In this document: piece after piece, positions 16,996-25,801 of the stretch
How the letters are laid out: each line of letters starts with the position of its first letter
How positions within the stretch are numbered: the stretch's first letter is position 1
Origin: Dyadobacter sp. CY261
GTDB taxonomy: Bacteria; Bacteroidota; Bacteroidia; Cytophagales; Spirosomataceae
Assembly: GCF_021440085.1 (NCBI RefSeq)
Contig: NZ_JAKCPW010000006.1
Coordinates: forward strand, 452,067 to 516,066
Length of the DNA: 64,000 nucleotides
Direction of reading: 5' to 3'
The notes under the pieces: generated by a model
Seen by the model: only the letters and a program-made list of their open reading frames with translations
Databases searched by the model: none
What the model was told of the DNA's origin: nothing
Program-made: the position numbers and the translations under genes

Positions 16996-18450
16996 ATGTT
17001 TGGATACTTCTTTCACAAGGGTAAAAAACATATGACACATTACTTCTCCTGGTTTAAAAATCCTGATAACAAGTTCAAACTGCTCCTGCTGGCATTCTTT
17101 GTCATCCTGTTTCCATTTATAGCGGTTTCATTCTTTGCCTTCCCTACCACCGACGACTATTGCCATACGTTGGCCGTTAAAGAATTGGGTTATTGGGGTT
17201 ACCAGGCGCATTACTGGAAAACATGGTCGGGGCGGTACATCGGCACGCTCATTTCCGCCACACAGCCGATGGCATACGATTCATACCTAGGCTACAAGCT
17301 GGCGCCGATCGTACTCTTATTGTTGTATGTACACGCCTCTTTGAAATTCGCCGGTGCCCTTACCGCCGACAAGCTGCCTAAATGGCAAACCTACCTCCTC
17401 GCATTTCTGCTGCTTTTTGTACTGATCGCCGAACTGCCGGTCGTTTCGGGCTATTTTTATTGGTACACAGGTTATTACTACACAGTTGCAGACATCGGCA
17501 CGCTGTATCTGCTAGCGTATTTGTTTAGAAATTATTCCAAACTATCGACTAAAAACATCACCATTCTTGCCCTCGGCATTATTCTGCTGGTTGGGATGAA
17601 TGAATATACGCTGGTCTGGCTGGTCGTTCTTTCGGGCGCATTGTTCTTTTTCAGCAGTGTGATCGAACGAAAACTCAAAATCCCCTTTCTGATATTGAGC
17701 GTCGTGGCACTTGCCTTCGGCGTCCTTTCGGTAACTGCGCCTGGCAATGGCGCACGCGCAGAATCGGGGCTTTACCCGACACCTTTAAAGTATAACCTTC
17801 TGTTCTCCATTAAAAACAGTCTGGTCTGGCAGATCCATAACTTTTCGAAAATCGCGCCGGCGCTATGCGTGCTCGCGTTGGTGCTGATCCCAATCGCCTG
17901 CCAGCTATTCAAAAACAAAGAAGAAAACGATTTCAAATTCTTTGGTGTACATCCGGCGCTCTCGGTACTGATCTTTGTAGGTTGTCTTTACCTGAGCTAT
18001 TTCCCATCGTACTGGTCGATCGCCGAGCCGCCAAACTTGCGCGGGCAATGTGTGATCACGTTCTGGACACTCATCGGCTGGACATATAATGTATTCGTAC
18101 TGACATTTTGGGCGCTGAAAAAAGGCCACATGCAGCCCCTCGAACAAGGTGCGCCCGTGGCCTGGATCGTAAGCCTGTACTTTTTCTTTTTGTTTGCAGG
18201 TAATTTCAATTACCGCTCCGCCTGGTCCGACCTTCTCACTGGCCGTGCGGCGCGCTTCAATAAAGAAATGCACGAGCGCACGGCCCTGGTAATGAACACT
18301 AAAGACCCGCAAGTATACGTGCCCAAACTAAAAAACGTGCCCTACACGATCCTTATCGTGAACGACGAGACGGACCCTGCCTGGGCATCTGTAGAGGTTA
18401 ATAACGGCTGCGCGGAGTGGTATTTCAAGAAGAAGTTTTTCTATAAATAG
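16996..18450 (+). CDS. DUF6056-type polytopic membrane protein
   Basis: 484-aa membrane protein with about ten hydrophobic helices. The DUF6056 signature is visible early: TTDDYCHTLAVKELG, then YWKTWSGRYIGTL near residue 75. The first lies just after the first membrane helix, where a GT-C glycosyltransferase keeps its acidic catalytic loop. A role in transferring a lipid-linked sugar at the outer face of the inner membrane is inferred. The start may instead be the ATG at 17032 (MTHYFSW), because the first 12 residues look atypical. Confidence 0.7.
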   Translation: MFGYFFHKGKKHMTHYFSWFKNPDNKFKLLLLAFFVILFPFIAVSFFAFPTTDDYCHTLAVKELGYWGYQAHYWKTWSGRYIGTLISATQPMAYDSYLGYKLAPIVLLLLYVHASLKFAGALTADKLPKWQTYLLAFLLLFVLIAELPVVSGYFYWYTGYYYTVADIGTLYLLAYLFRNYSKLSTKNITILALGIILLVGMNEYTLVWLVVLSGALFFFSSVIERKLKIPFLILSVVALAFGVLSVTAPGNGARAESGLYPTPLKYNLLFSIKNSLVWQIHNFSKIAPALCVLALVLIPIACQLFKNKEENDFKFFGVHPALSVLIFVGCLYLSYFPSYWSIAEPPNLRGQCVITFWTLIGWTYNVFVLTFWALKKGHMQPLEQGAPVAWIVSLYFFFLFAGNFNYRSAWSDLLTGRAARFNKEMHERTALVMNTKDPQVYVPKLKNVPYTILIVNDETDPAWASVEVNNGCAEWYFKKKFFYK

Positions 18451-18488
18451 CCGAGATAATAGACTATTTCTGAAAAAAATAGAGAAAT

Positions 18489-18520
18489 TTTGACTTGAAT
18501 TATTTTTTTATCTACCTTTG
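18489..18520 (+). promoter_or_regulatory. Promoter of rpmH
   Basis: TTTG at 18489-18492 and TACCTTTG at 18513-18520 match the Bacteroidota -33/-7 consensus with a 20-base spacer. It is one of the best promoters in the window and lies 54 bases before rpmH. Confidence 0.75.
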
Positions 18521-18574
18521 CAAGCCAAAATTACGGGTAGACAGAGATTTATATCGCAATAATTTGATACTGAG

Positions 18575-18733
18575 ATGAAACGTACCTTTCAACCATCGAA
18601 TCGCAAGAGGAGAAATAAGCACGGATTTCGTGAGAGAATGTCCACCGCAAACGGACGTAAAGTAGTTGCTGGCCGTCGCAAAAAAGGCCGCTGGAAATTG
18701 ACTGTTTCTGACGAAAAACGTCACAAGCAATAA
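18575..18733 (+). CDS. rpmH: 50S ribosomal protein L34
   Basis: 52-aa very basic ribosomal protein. The product reads MKRTFQPSNRKRRNKHGF, followed by RERMSTANGRKVVAGRRKKGR, which is the invariant L34 core (KRTxQPSxxKRxRxHGFRxRMxTxxGRxVLxxRRxKGR). The C-terminal tail WKLTVSDEKRHKQ is the longer form common in Bacteroidota. It is followed by two direct repeats and a perfect hairpin terminator before rnpA. Confidence 0.96.
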   Translation: MKRTFQPSNRKRRNKHGFRERMSTANGRKVVAGRRKKGRWKLTVSDEKRHKQ

Positions 18734-18764
18734 GCGACGCTTGAAGGTTTGAGTAGAGAACGCT

Positions 18765-18805
18765 AGTCGGGAAGACCCCATTGGAACAGCCAGTCGGGAA
18801 GACCC
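18765..18805. repeat. Direct repeat AGTCGGGAAGACCC between rpmH and rnpA
   Basis: Two identical 14-bp copies start at 18765 and 18792, 27 bp apart, just before the hairpin at 18817-18850. Confidence 0.75.
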
Positions 18806-18816
18806 AGTCTTTCATA

Positions 18817-18858
18817 GTCTGATAAGTTTGCAACTTCAAACTTATCAGACATTTTTTT
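18817..18858 (+). terminator. Strong hairpin terminator between rpmH and rnpA
   Basis: GTCTGATAAGTTTG (18817-18830) and CAAACTTATCAGAC (18837-18850) pair perfectly over 14 bp with a 6-base loop, and ATTTTTTT follows. The T-run ends about 11 bases before the rnpA start, so rnpA expression depends on read-through from rpmH or a promoter inside this spacer. Confidence 0.85.
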
Positions 18859-18868
18859 CTACAAGAAC

Positions 18869-19285
18869 TTGAAACAAACATTTGGTAAAAGCGAACGGTT
18901 ATGCAACCTTAATATTATCGGCAGGCTTTTCAAGAAAGGCAGTCCGGAGGTTCAAACGTTCTATCTTTATCCATTCAGGGTGCTTTATATTTACGCTCCC
19001 GAAGCTCCCTCCCCCATTCCACAGGTTCTTTTTTCCATTTCCAAAAGGAACTTCAAGAAAGCGGTTGACCGCAATCTGATCCGTCGCCGCTGCCGCGAGT
19101 CATACCGTCTGCACAAATCCCAACTCGTTTCATTACCCGCCGGAACGCGCCCTTCCTACATTGCTTTTTTGTATCTTGCAAAAGAAATAACCTCATACGA
19201 CGTTATTGAAACGGCTATGAGGCAGTCACTCAAAAAGCTTGAAAAACTGCCGCCAGTCTTTCCCAAAGATCAATCCAATTCCTGA
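18869..19285 (+). CDS. rnpA: Ribonuclease P protein component
   Basis: 138-aa basic RNA-binding subunit of RNase P, which helps the catalytic RNA trim tRNA 5' ends. The start is a TTG codon that gives MKQTFGKSERL, aligning with the usual FxKxxRL opening. The family signature is in SISKRNFKKAVDRNLIRRRCRESYR near residues 68-92, which holds the conserved RNR-type motif. No ATG is available before the conserved region. It sits in the classical rpmH-rnpA order, ends 6 bases before the S41 protease gene, and lacks yidC/yidD neighbours here. Confidence 0.92.
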   Translation: MKQTFGKSERLCNLNIIGRLFKKGSPEVQTFYLYPFRVLYIYAPEAPSPIPQVLFSISKRNFKKAVDRNLIRRRCRESYRLHKSQLVSLPAGTRPSYIAFLYLAKEITSYDVIETAMRQSLKKLEKLPPVFPKDQSNS

Positions 19286-19291
19286 ACATAG

Positions 19292-20944
19292 ATGAAAAAG
19301 TATCTTCGTTCCATTTTGCTGGCCGCTCCTGTTGTGGGAGGTCTCGCATTTGTATCATTCCGCCAGGACGACCGCCTTTTCGAAATAGCGCGAAACCTTG
19401 ACATCTATGCCACGCTTTTCAAGGAATTGAATGCGTATTATGTCGATGAGATCAATCCCAATCAATTGATCAAGACAAGCATCGATAATATGCTCCGCTC
19501 TCTCGATCCGTACACGGTTTACTATGCCGAGGACGACATTGAGGACTACATGACGATGACCACCGGCAAGTACAATGGCATCGGGGCGATGGTCAACTCC
19601 GCCGACGGCAAGCATACGGTAATGATGGTATATGAAGATACGCCAGCCCAGAAAGCGGGCTTGCAGCTTGGCGATGAGATCACCAAAATCAACGGCATCG
19701 ATCTTTCAACACGCGAGGATTTTGATACTGGCAAACTGCTGAAAGGTCAGACGCAAACCAGCGTTACGCTCACTGTGAAACGCTATGGTAATACAAAGCC
19801 ACTGGAAATTTCACTAAACCGAGATATCGTCAAAGTGACCAATGTGCCTTACTACGGCATGCTGAACGAGGATGTAGGTTACATTGATCTCAAAGATTTC
19901 ACCGCAACGGCCTCCCGAGAGGTACGCAATGCATTCCAGGAACTGAAAGGAAAAGGTATGAAATCGGTCGTGCTTGACCTCCGCGATAATCCAGGCGGCT
20001 TGCTGAATATGGCCATTGAAATTTCCAATATATTCATTCCCAAGGGGGAGGAAGTGGTTTCAACAAAAGGAAAAGTAAGCGAATGGAACAAAACCTACAC
20101 TGCTTACAATCCTGCTCTCGATGTGGAAATACCGGTTGTAGTACTGACCAACAACCGCAGCGCCTCAGCCGCCGAAATCGTTTCCGGCGTGATCCAGGAT
20201 TACGACCGCGGTGTGCTGATCGGCCAGCGCACTTACGGAAAAGGCCTCGTACAAACCACCCGTGATCTTTCATTCAATACCAAAATGAAGATTACCACCG
20301 CCAAATATTACATTCCAAGTGGGCGGTGCATTCAGGCCATCGATTACAGCCACCGCAACGACGACGGCAGCGTGGGTAAAATCGCTGATTCCCTTATGAC
20401 CGAATTCAAGACCCGCAATGGCCGTTCGGTGTATGACGGAGGTGGTATTTTGCCTGACATCATTACTGAAAAAGAAACCTTCTCGCCGTTGGCCATTTCG
20501 CTGGGCCGGAACCGTCTGTTCTTTGATTATGCGGTTAAATATCACTTCGAACATCCCACGATCAAACCGGCGAAAGAGTTTCACCTGACCGACGCCGATT
20601 ATGCCGCATTTACCAAATGGCTGGGCGACAAAGAATACGATTATACCACCCAGGTAGAACGCGATCTGAACGATTTGGAAGCCTCGGCGAAAAAAGAGAA
20701 ATCGTTGGAAGTCATTGAGGATCAGATCAAAGCATTAAAATCAAAACTTTCACACAGCAAGGACAACGACCTGCAAATCTTTAAACCTGAGATAAAGAAG
20801 ATACTGGAAGAAGAGATTATCAAACATTATTATCTGGAAAAGGGCATGCGGGAAGCTTCTTTTAATGAAGATCCCGAAGTAAAAGCGGCACTGGCGCTCT
20901 TTAAAGACCCCGCCCGTTACGGTCAGATTTTGAAAAAGAAATAG
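19292..20944 (+). CDS. S41-family C-terminal processing peptidase
   Basis: 550-aa CtpA/Prc-type serine protease, exported by an N-terminal signal anchor (residues 1-25, ILLAAPVVGGLAF). A PDZ domain lies about residues 90-180 (NGIGAMV, AGLQLGDEI, KLLKGQ). The catalytic core has LDLRDNPGGLL, the nucleophile Ser in NNRSASAAE near residue 290, and the Lys base in GQRTYGKGLVQ about 25 residues later. It trims the C-termini of periplasmic proteins. It follows rnpA by 6 bp and ends at a GC-rich hairpin. Confidence 0.92.
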   Translation: MKKYLRSILLAAPVVGGLAFVSFRQDDRLFEIARNLDIYATLFKELNAYYVDEINPNQLIKTSIDNMLRSLDPYTVYYAEDDIEDYMTMTTGKYNGIGAMVNSADGKHTVMMVYEDTPAQKAGLQLGDEITKINGIDLSTREDFDTGKLLKGQTQTSVTLTVKRYGNTKPLEISLNRDIVKVTNVPYYGMLNEDVGYIDLKDFTATASREVRNAFQELKGKGMKSVVLDLRDNPGGLLNMAIEISNIFIPKGEEVVSTKGKVSEWNKTYTAYNPALDVEIPVVVLTNNRSASAAEIVSGVIQDYDRGVLIGQRTYGKGLVQTTRDLSFNTKMKITTAKYYIPSGRCIQAIDYSHRNDDGSVGKIADSLMTEFKTRNGRSVYDGGGILPDIITEKETFSPLAISLGRNRLFFDYAVKYHFEHPTIKPAKEFHLTDADYAAFTKWLGDKEYDYTTQVERDLNDLEASAKKEKSLEVIEDQIKALKSKLSHSKDNDLQIFKPEIKKILEEEIIKHYYLEKGMREASFNEDPEVKAALALFKDPARYGQILKKK

Positions 20945-20953
20945 TACCAACCG

Positions 20954-20984
20954 GCCCGTCGCTCGCGGCGGGCTTTTTGTTTTT
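20954..20984 (+). terminator. Intrinsic terminator after the S41 protease gene
   Basis: GCCCGTCGC and GCGGCGGGC (20954-20962 and 20965-20973) form a stem with one G-T pair, followed by TTTTTGTTTTT. The tsaB start codon lies immediately downstream. Confidence 0.8.
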
Positions 20985-20986
20985 AT

Positions 20987-21682
20987 ATGCTACTACTTAG
21001 TATCGATACTTCGATCCGTGGATGCTCGGTGGCTACTCACAATGAGTCTGGCTTACTGGCAGCTTACGATCTTTTTACAGACAAATCCTCATCTGCCATG
21101 CTTACGACGCTTATACGCGACGCTGTGGAGCATACGGGTTTCAAATTGGCCGATATTGAGGCCATTGTCGTTGCTAAAGGTCCGGGCTCGTACACCGGCT
21201 TGCGCGTAGGCGTGTCGACTGCGAAAGGCTTGTGCTATGCATTGGATAAGCCACTAATCGCCATCAACACATTGCAGGCGATGGCTTTGCAGCTCGCTCC
21301 ATTTTTCCCAGGGCATTTACTCTGTCCGATGATAGATGCACGTAGGATGGAAGTCTATGCAGCGTTTTTTGATGAAAACAATGCATTTGTTCAGCCGACA
21401 CAGGCGGTAATTATAAATGAAAATTCTTTCCAAGATTTGCTGACGGATCATAAAGTAGTATTCTTCGGCGATGGAGCTGCCAAATGCAAACCATTGCTCG
21501 AAAACCATCCAAATGCAATTTTTTTAACAGAAGATATCAGGCCGTCGGCACGAACTATCGGGCAATTGGGTGCGATTGCATTCAATCACGCGCAGTTTGA
21601 GGATGTGGCGGCATTTGAACCCTACTATCTGAAAGATTTTATGTCGCCTGCTCCGCGAAAAGCCAGCACGCTTGTACAGTAA
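20987..21682 (+). CDS. tsaB: tRNA threonylcarbamoyladenosine biosynthesis protein TsaB
   Basis: 231-aa ASKHA-fold protein that scaffolds TsaD and TsaE for t6A37 modification of ANN-decoding tRNAs. It begins LLLSIDTSIRGCSVA and has VVAKGPGSYTGLRVGVSTAKGL near residues 61-84, the family signature. The C-terminal half is shorter than in TsaD, as expected, and lacks the metal-binding HxxxH. The start lies in the T-run of the preceding terminator. Confidence 0.93.
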   Translation: MLLLSIDTSIRGCSVATHNESGLLAAYDLFTDKSSSAMLTTLIRDAVEHTGFKLADIEAIVVAKGPGSYTGLRVGVSTAKGLCYALDKPLIAINTLQAMALQLAPFFPGHLLCPMIDARRMEVYAAFFDENNAFVQPTQAVIINENSFQDLLTDHKVVFFGDGAAKCKPLLENHPNAIFLTEDIRPSARTIGQLGAIAFNHAQFEDVAAFEPYYLKDFMSPAPRKASTLVQ

Positions 21683-21755
21683 CCGTCGATTTAAGAGATT
21701 TTTCAAACAATCGCGGCCCTTTTGTTGTTAGTCTTTTTGAAAAAGAAATTCTAGA

Positions 21756-22289
21756 ATGGAAACTGATGAAATAGTAAACCGGGTTGCTACCAGCGGCATT
21801 ATATCGCTGGACCTTGAAGAGCTCTATCAGCCCGGAGAACGCATTGTTTACGATATCAAGGACAATCTCTGGCAGGGTATGATCCTGCGCGAAAAGGATT
21901 TCCGGGATTTTTTGAAAAGCCATGATTGGTCGCAGTACCAGGGCAAGAATGTCGCCATTATTTGCTCGGAGGATGCCATTGTCCCCACTTGGGCGTACAT
22001 GCTGCTGGCAGTTCAGTTGGAGCCTTATGCGAATGCATTCGTTTTTGGTGATTTGAATGCTTTGGAAGACAAGCTATTTGCAGAAGCCATTGCAAAGCTG
22101 AATGCAGAAGAGTTTTCTGGAAAACGCGTAGTAGTAAAAGGCTGCAGCAAAGTGGATGTGCCGGTTTCGGCTTATGTGGCGGTTAGCAAGCTTTTGAAAC
22201 CGGTTGTGCAAAGCCTGATGTTTGGCGAGCCTTGCAGTACTGTGCCTCTTTACAAAAAGCCCAAATCCTCGGTTTCCGCCACAGTCTGA
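21756..22289 (+). CDS. DUF2480 family protein
   Basis: 177-aa cytosolic protein of a Bacteroidota-specific family without assigned function. Family features include the N-terminal EIVNRVATSGIISLDLEELYQPGE, LWQGMILREKDFRDFLKSHDW near residue 48, and a C-terminal GCSKVDVPVSAYV motif holding the only conserved Cys. The latter resembles a small-ligand site but no activity is known. The 3' end overlaps the convergent rnhB gene by 40 bp. Confidence 0.8.
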   Translation: METDEIVNRVATSGIISLDLEELYQPGERIVYDIKDNLWQGMILREKDFRDFLKSHDWSQYQGKNVAIICSEDAIVPTWAYMLLAVQLEPYANAFVFGDLNALEDKLFAEAIAKLNAEEFSGKRVVVKGCSKVDVPVSAYVAVSKLLKPVVQSLMFGEPCSTVPLYKKPKSSVSATV

Positions 22290-22876
22290 TCATTTTCTTC
22301 TTTGATCAGTTTGAAAGTCATCCGGTGAAACGAACAGGGGCCGTGCAAAACTATGGCCTTTCGATGGTGGATTGTTGGGTAGCCCACATTGTGTTCCCAG
22401 CCATAATGCGGGAATTGACGGGAAAGGTTGCTCATCAGCTCATCCCGGTAATTTTTAGCTAAAACAGAAGCTGCTGCAATGGAAAGATAATGTGCGTCGC
22501 CTTTGATAATACAGGTGTGCGGGATCATCGGGTAAGGCGTAAAACGGTTTCCGTCGACGAGCAGATGCTCGGGACGTACCCGGAGCTTGTCGACAGCCCG
22601 GTGCATTGCCAGAAAACTCGCCTTCAGAATGTTAATCTTGTCGATTTCGATATTATCCACTTCCGCCACCCCCCAGCAAATCGATTCGCGGATAATTTCT
22701 TTTTCCAGTTCTAAACGCTGTGCTTTTGTAAGCTGCTTGGAATCATTGAGAAATGAATGCTTATAGTCGCGCGGCAGAATTACCGCAGCGGCCACAACCG
22801 GCCCGGCGAGGCAACCTCTCCCCACTTCATCAAGCCCGGCCTCAATGGCCTCGATATTGTAATAAGCTCTAAGCAT
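22250..22876 (-). CDS. rnhB: Ribonuclease HII
   Basis: 208-aa endonuclease that cuts RNA in RNA-DNA hybrids and at single ribonucleotides. The catalytic acidic set begins with GLDEVGRGCLAGPVVAAAV (D and E at residues 16-17), with LLVDGNRF near residue 109 and KGDAHYLSIAAASVLAK near residue 124. It is last in the DUF58/Bat-like/VWA unit and its ATG overlaps the VWA stop codon (TAATG), so translation is probably coupled. Its end overlaps DUF2480 on the other strand. Confidence 0.95.
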   Translation of the reverse strand: MLRAYYNIEAIEAGLDEVGRGCLAGPVVAAAVILPRDYKHSFLNDSKQLTKAQRLELEKEIIRESICWGVAEVDNIEIDKINILKASFLAMHRAVDKLRVRPEHLLVDGNRFTPYPMIPHTCIIKGDAHYLSIAAASVLAKNYRDELMSNLSRQFPHYGWEHNVGYPTIHHRKAIVLHGPCSFHRMTFKLIKEENDQTVAETEDLGFL

Positions 22877-23895
22877 TAGTCTTCCAGGATATTAGCCATA
22901 AATGTACTCTTCGTCCCGATTGCCACAAGCAGCAATGTAACTGCCCAATAAAGATAAACCCGGTAATAATCTTTCACATCGCGCGACAGCACATCGCGGG
23001 ATTTTACTTTTTCCAACTGGTCGATCTGTTTGAAAACCGTTTCCAGCGTCGTATTATCGGTAGCACGAAAATACTTCCCATTACCGATTCCCGCAATATT
23101 TTGCAGTTCCCCTTCATCCATTAATGCAACCGCGCTGGCCGTAGTATCCGCTTTCGACATTTTTTTGGGCCTGCCAACCGAGATCGTATACACTTTTACG
23201 CCGAATGCATTCGCGAGCTGGGCGGAGGTCGTCGGTCCGAGGTTACCGGAGGTATTATCGCCGTCGCTGATCAGGATCGCCACCTTGCTTTCCCCCGGCG
23301 TGTCGCGCATGCGGTTCACGGCCACAGCCAATGCACTGCCGATAGCAGTGCCGGGCGTAGGGATCAGGGTAGGGTTAACTTCGTCGAGAAATCCGTATAG
23401 CAATTCATAATCGGTCGTCAGCGGGCAAAGCGACACGGCCTCACCGGCAAAAACAATTAAACCGATGCGATCCTGCAATCTGCCTCTGATGAACTGGCGC
23501 GCCATTCTTTTGGCGGCTTCGAGGCGGTTCGGGCTCAGATCCTTTTCGATCATCGAGTCGGAAATGTCCAGCAGCAGCATAATATCGATTCCTTCCGAAT
23601 ACTGGTCTTTCCGCTCCGAAACCACTTGCGGCCGTGCCAATGCGGCCAGAATCAATGAAATCGCCAGGCCCACGCAAATAGGTTGAACAAAACGCAGCAG
23701 TGTAAGCCAGCTGCGGAAACCGGTTACCGAAGTGTAGGTGATCGTGAGTCTTTGCTTATGCTTGCGGTGCAATGCATTTCGGAGCCAGAACAGGAACGGG
23801 ACCAGCGGTAGCAAGTAGAGAAAATAGGGATATACCCATTCGTAAGACCTTAGCGTGCTGTAACCAAACCATTGCAGTGAAAACCAGTTTTCCAT
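22876..23895 (-). CDS. VWA-domain membrane protein (BatA type)
   Basis: 339-aa protein with two N-terminal transmembrane helices (about residues 15-35 and 65-85), a periplasmic von Willebrand A domain and a C-terminal helix near residue 310. The MIDAS metal site is complete, with LLLDISDSM (DxSxS) near residue 107, TPGTAIG and SDGDNT. Proteins of this type are part of Bat operons in Bacteroidota, linked to envelope stress tolerance. It lies between a Bat-like protein upstream and rnhB downstream on the minus strand. Confidence 0.88.
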   Translation of the reverse strand: MENWFSLQWFGYSTLRSYEWVYPYFLYLLPLVPFLFWLRNALHRKHKQRLTITYTSVTGFRSWLTLLRFVQPICVGLAISLILAALARPQVVSERKDQYSEGIDIMLLLDISDSMIEKDLSPNRLEAAKRMARQFIRGRLQDRIGLIVFAGEAVSLCPLTTDYELLYGFLDEVNPTLIPTPGTAIGSALAVAVNRMRDTPGESKVAILISDGDNTSGNLGPTTSAQLANAFGVKVYTISVGRPKKMSKADTTASAVALMDEGELQNIAGIGNGKYFRATDNTTLETVFKQIDQLEKVKSRDVLSRDVKDYYRVYLYWAVTLLLVAIGTKSTFMANILED

Positions 23896-23907
23896 TCAAT
23901 AACCGGG

Positions 23908-24837
23908 TTAAGCGACGGGGCTGTCGAGTACAAACTTTCTTTTGGCCCGGTATAAGCGGGTGGCGCCCGTTTTTAGTACCTCCAGGTATACGTCCATATT
24001 TCCCGACCGGCCTTGCCCGTATACAATACTATCCATATTTTTCAATGCTTCGGCCAACTCGTCATCGGGCATGTTGTCGATGATTTCGCGCGTCGTGTAG
24101 GTAGCAAACGGCTTTTTTTCAAGCCTTTCAAGGTAATTTTTCCAAATGATAATGGCCTTTTCCGCATCCTTGATATTGCTCTTATCACGCGCACTTCGCA
24201 TGAGGCGGTTGAATGAGCGTACATATTCCAAATGTCGCCGTTGCAATTTGAGCAATTGCCACTGCCTGTAAATATCACGACCAAATACCCAGTAAATGCT
24301 TCCCACCACACCAATAATCAACGCAACGGAACCAATGAGCATCGAAAAATTGAACTCCCTGCTGAGTGCCACCAGGTTTGTTTCCTCCTTCAATACCGGC
24401 TTTTTTGTTAAATCAATATTGTTGCTTTTGATTAAAAGAACAGAGTCGGGAGTTGTGAAAACGGCTGTGCAATCTTTCTTTTGGAATATATAAATAGGCA
24501 ACCGAAGTTTCTGAACCCGCGAAACGTCGAAGGAAACGAGGTGGTAAACGGCGCTGTCGAGCGTCCCGCGGCTATCGGTATTGGATACGAAACTTCTTTG
24601 CGATACCAGTTCGAAAGGGGAAAAATCAAATGTGCTGTCGGGAAAGAATATTTCGGTGTCAGGACTATGCCGTATGCTGAGTGAAAAATAAACGGGTTTT
24701 CCGACCTCAACACTATCGGTATGAAAAGTGCCATTGGGTTTGATACGCTGCTTACGTGCGTCTCTCGCCATGCCCATGCCATACAGCAATAAACACATGG
24801 TGATTACCAAAAAGAATACCTGATAAACCCTAGCCAT
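23908..24837 (-). CDS. Bat-operon membrane protein (BatD/DUF4381-like)
   Basis: 309-aa protein with an N-terminal signal or anchor (MARVYQVFFLVITMCLLLYG), a beta-rich periplasmic domain (residues 30-150), one transmembrane helix near residues 163-187 and a helical cytosolic tail. The tail carries a TTREIIDNMPDDEL segment like the tails of DUF4381/BatD proteins. Full BatD is about twice as long and has repeated beta domains, so this is a short variant. It overlaps the DUF58 gene by 8 bp and precedes the VWA gene by 12 bp. Confidence 0.65.
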   Translation of the reverse strand: MARVYQVFFLVITMCLLLYGMGMARDARKQRIKPNGTFHTDSVEVGKPVYFSLSIRHSPDTEIFFPDSTFDFSPFELVSQRSFVSNTDSRGTLDSAVYHLVSFDVSRVQKLRLPIYIFQKKDCTAVFTTPDSVLLIKSNNIDLTKKPVLKEETNLVALSREFNFSMLIGSVALIIGVVGSIYWVFGRDIYRQWQLLKLQRRHLEYVRSFNRLMRSARDKSNIKDAEKAIIIWKNYLERLEKKPFATYTTREIIDNMPDDELAEALKNMDSIVYGQGRSGNMDVYLEVLKTGATRLYRAKRKFVLDSPVA

Positions 24838-25717
24838 TGGCCGTACTTTTGGTATAACGCCTTACTTTAAACAAATGGATCAAAGCCGGCACATAATCTT
24901 CCTGGGTATTGATGGAAATATAGTCAGCACGGTTCTGGTGGCATAGCCTTTGGAGCTCGGCGCTTCTTTTCCCAAAACGGTTGGCCATTTCCTCGCGATA
25001 TTGCCTGGAAGAGGTGTTCACCCAAACGGTCGTTTTCTTCTCAGCATCATAAAGCGGGATAATGCCAAGCCCGGGCAGGTTTACCTCTCTGGAATCATAC
25101 AAATGGATCACGATCAGGTCGTGCTTACGGGCTAGCGCTTTGAGGTTATGCTGGTAATCGGTATCGATAAAATCGGAAATCAGGAATATGAGGCTGCGGC
25201 GGCGAAGTACATTGAATGCTACTAGGATGGCTTCTGCAATGTTGGTTTTGGTTGATTCGGGGACGAGTTTGTAAAGCTCCGAAATGAGGCCGTAACCATG
25301 CTTCATGCCACTGGAAGGACGGATATACCGTTCGTTCCGGTCTGAAAAACAAAGCAAACCTACCCGGCTCGCTTCCTGGATGGCGGAGAGCGTGAGTACC
25401 CCGCATATTTCTTTTGCAATATCGATTTTCAATTTCTTAATCTCCCCTACCTGCTGCGACGCGCTCACATCGAGCATAAAGAAGGCTGTTTGCTCCTTAT
25501 CTTCCTTGAAAATCTTGACAAATGTACCGTGACCTTTCGCAGAAGTATTCCAGTCAATGGCACGAACGTCGTCGCCATACTGATACAACCGCAGATCGTC
25601 AAATTCCAGGCCGGACCCTTTGAAAACCGAATGAAAATTGCCGTGACGCTCGCTGGTCACCGCTTTCCGCATCCGGATTTCGTACTTCCTTAACTTTCCC
25701 AGAAACTGCTCAAACAT
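24830..25717 (-). CDS. DUF58 domain-containing protein
   Basis: 295-aa cytosolic VWA-like protein usually paired with a MoxR AAA+ ATPase. The DUF58 core is plain: LRLYQYGDDVRAIDWNTSA near residue 45, then a degenerate MIDAS FFMLDVSASQQVG near residue 80 and LIFLISDFIDTD near residue 165. It is the first gene of the unit. No moxR gene lies in the window, and the gene upstream is divergent. Confidence 0.9.
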   Translation of the reverse strand: MFEQFLGKLRKYEIRMRKAVTSERHGNFHSVFKGSGLEFDDLRLYQYGDDVRAIDWNTSAKGHGTFVKIFKEDKEQTAFFMLDVSASQQVGEIKKLKIDIAKEICGVLTLSAIQEASRVGLLCFSDRNERYIRPSSGMKHGYGLISELYKLVPESTKTNIAEAILVAFNVLRRRSLIFLISDFIDTDYQHNLKALARKHDLIVIHLYDSREVNLPGLGIIPLYDAEKKTTVWVNTSSRQYREEMANRFGKRSAELQRLCHQNRADYISINTQEDYVPALIHLFKVRRYTKSTANG

Positions 25718-25801
25718 AAGATTTGCAAAAAAATTACCACCTTTGTCGTCTGGTGTACCTAAAACAAAGATAGGTATTTTGATAGTAAGCTACGCCCTGC
25801 C

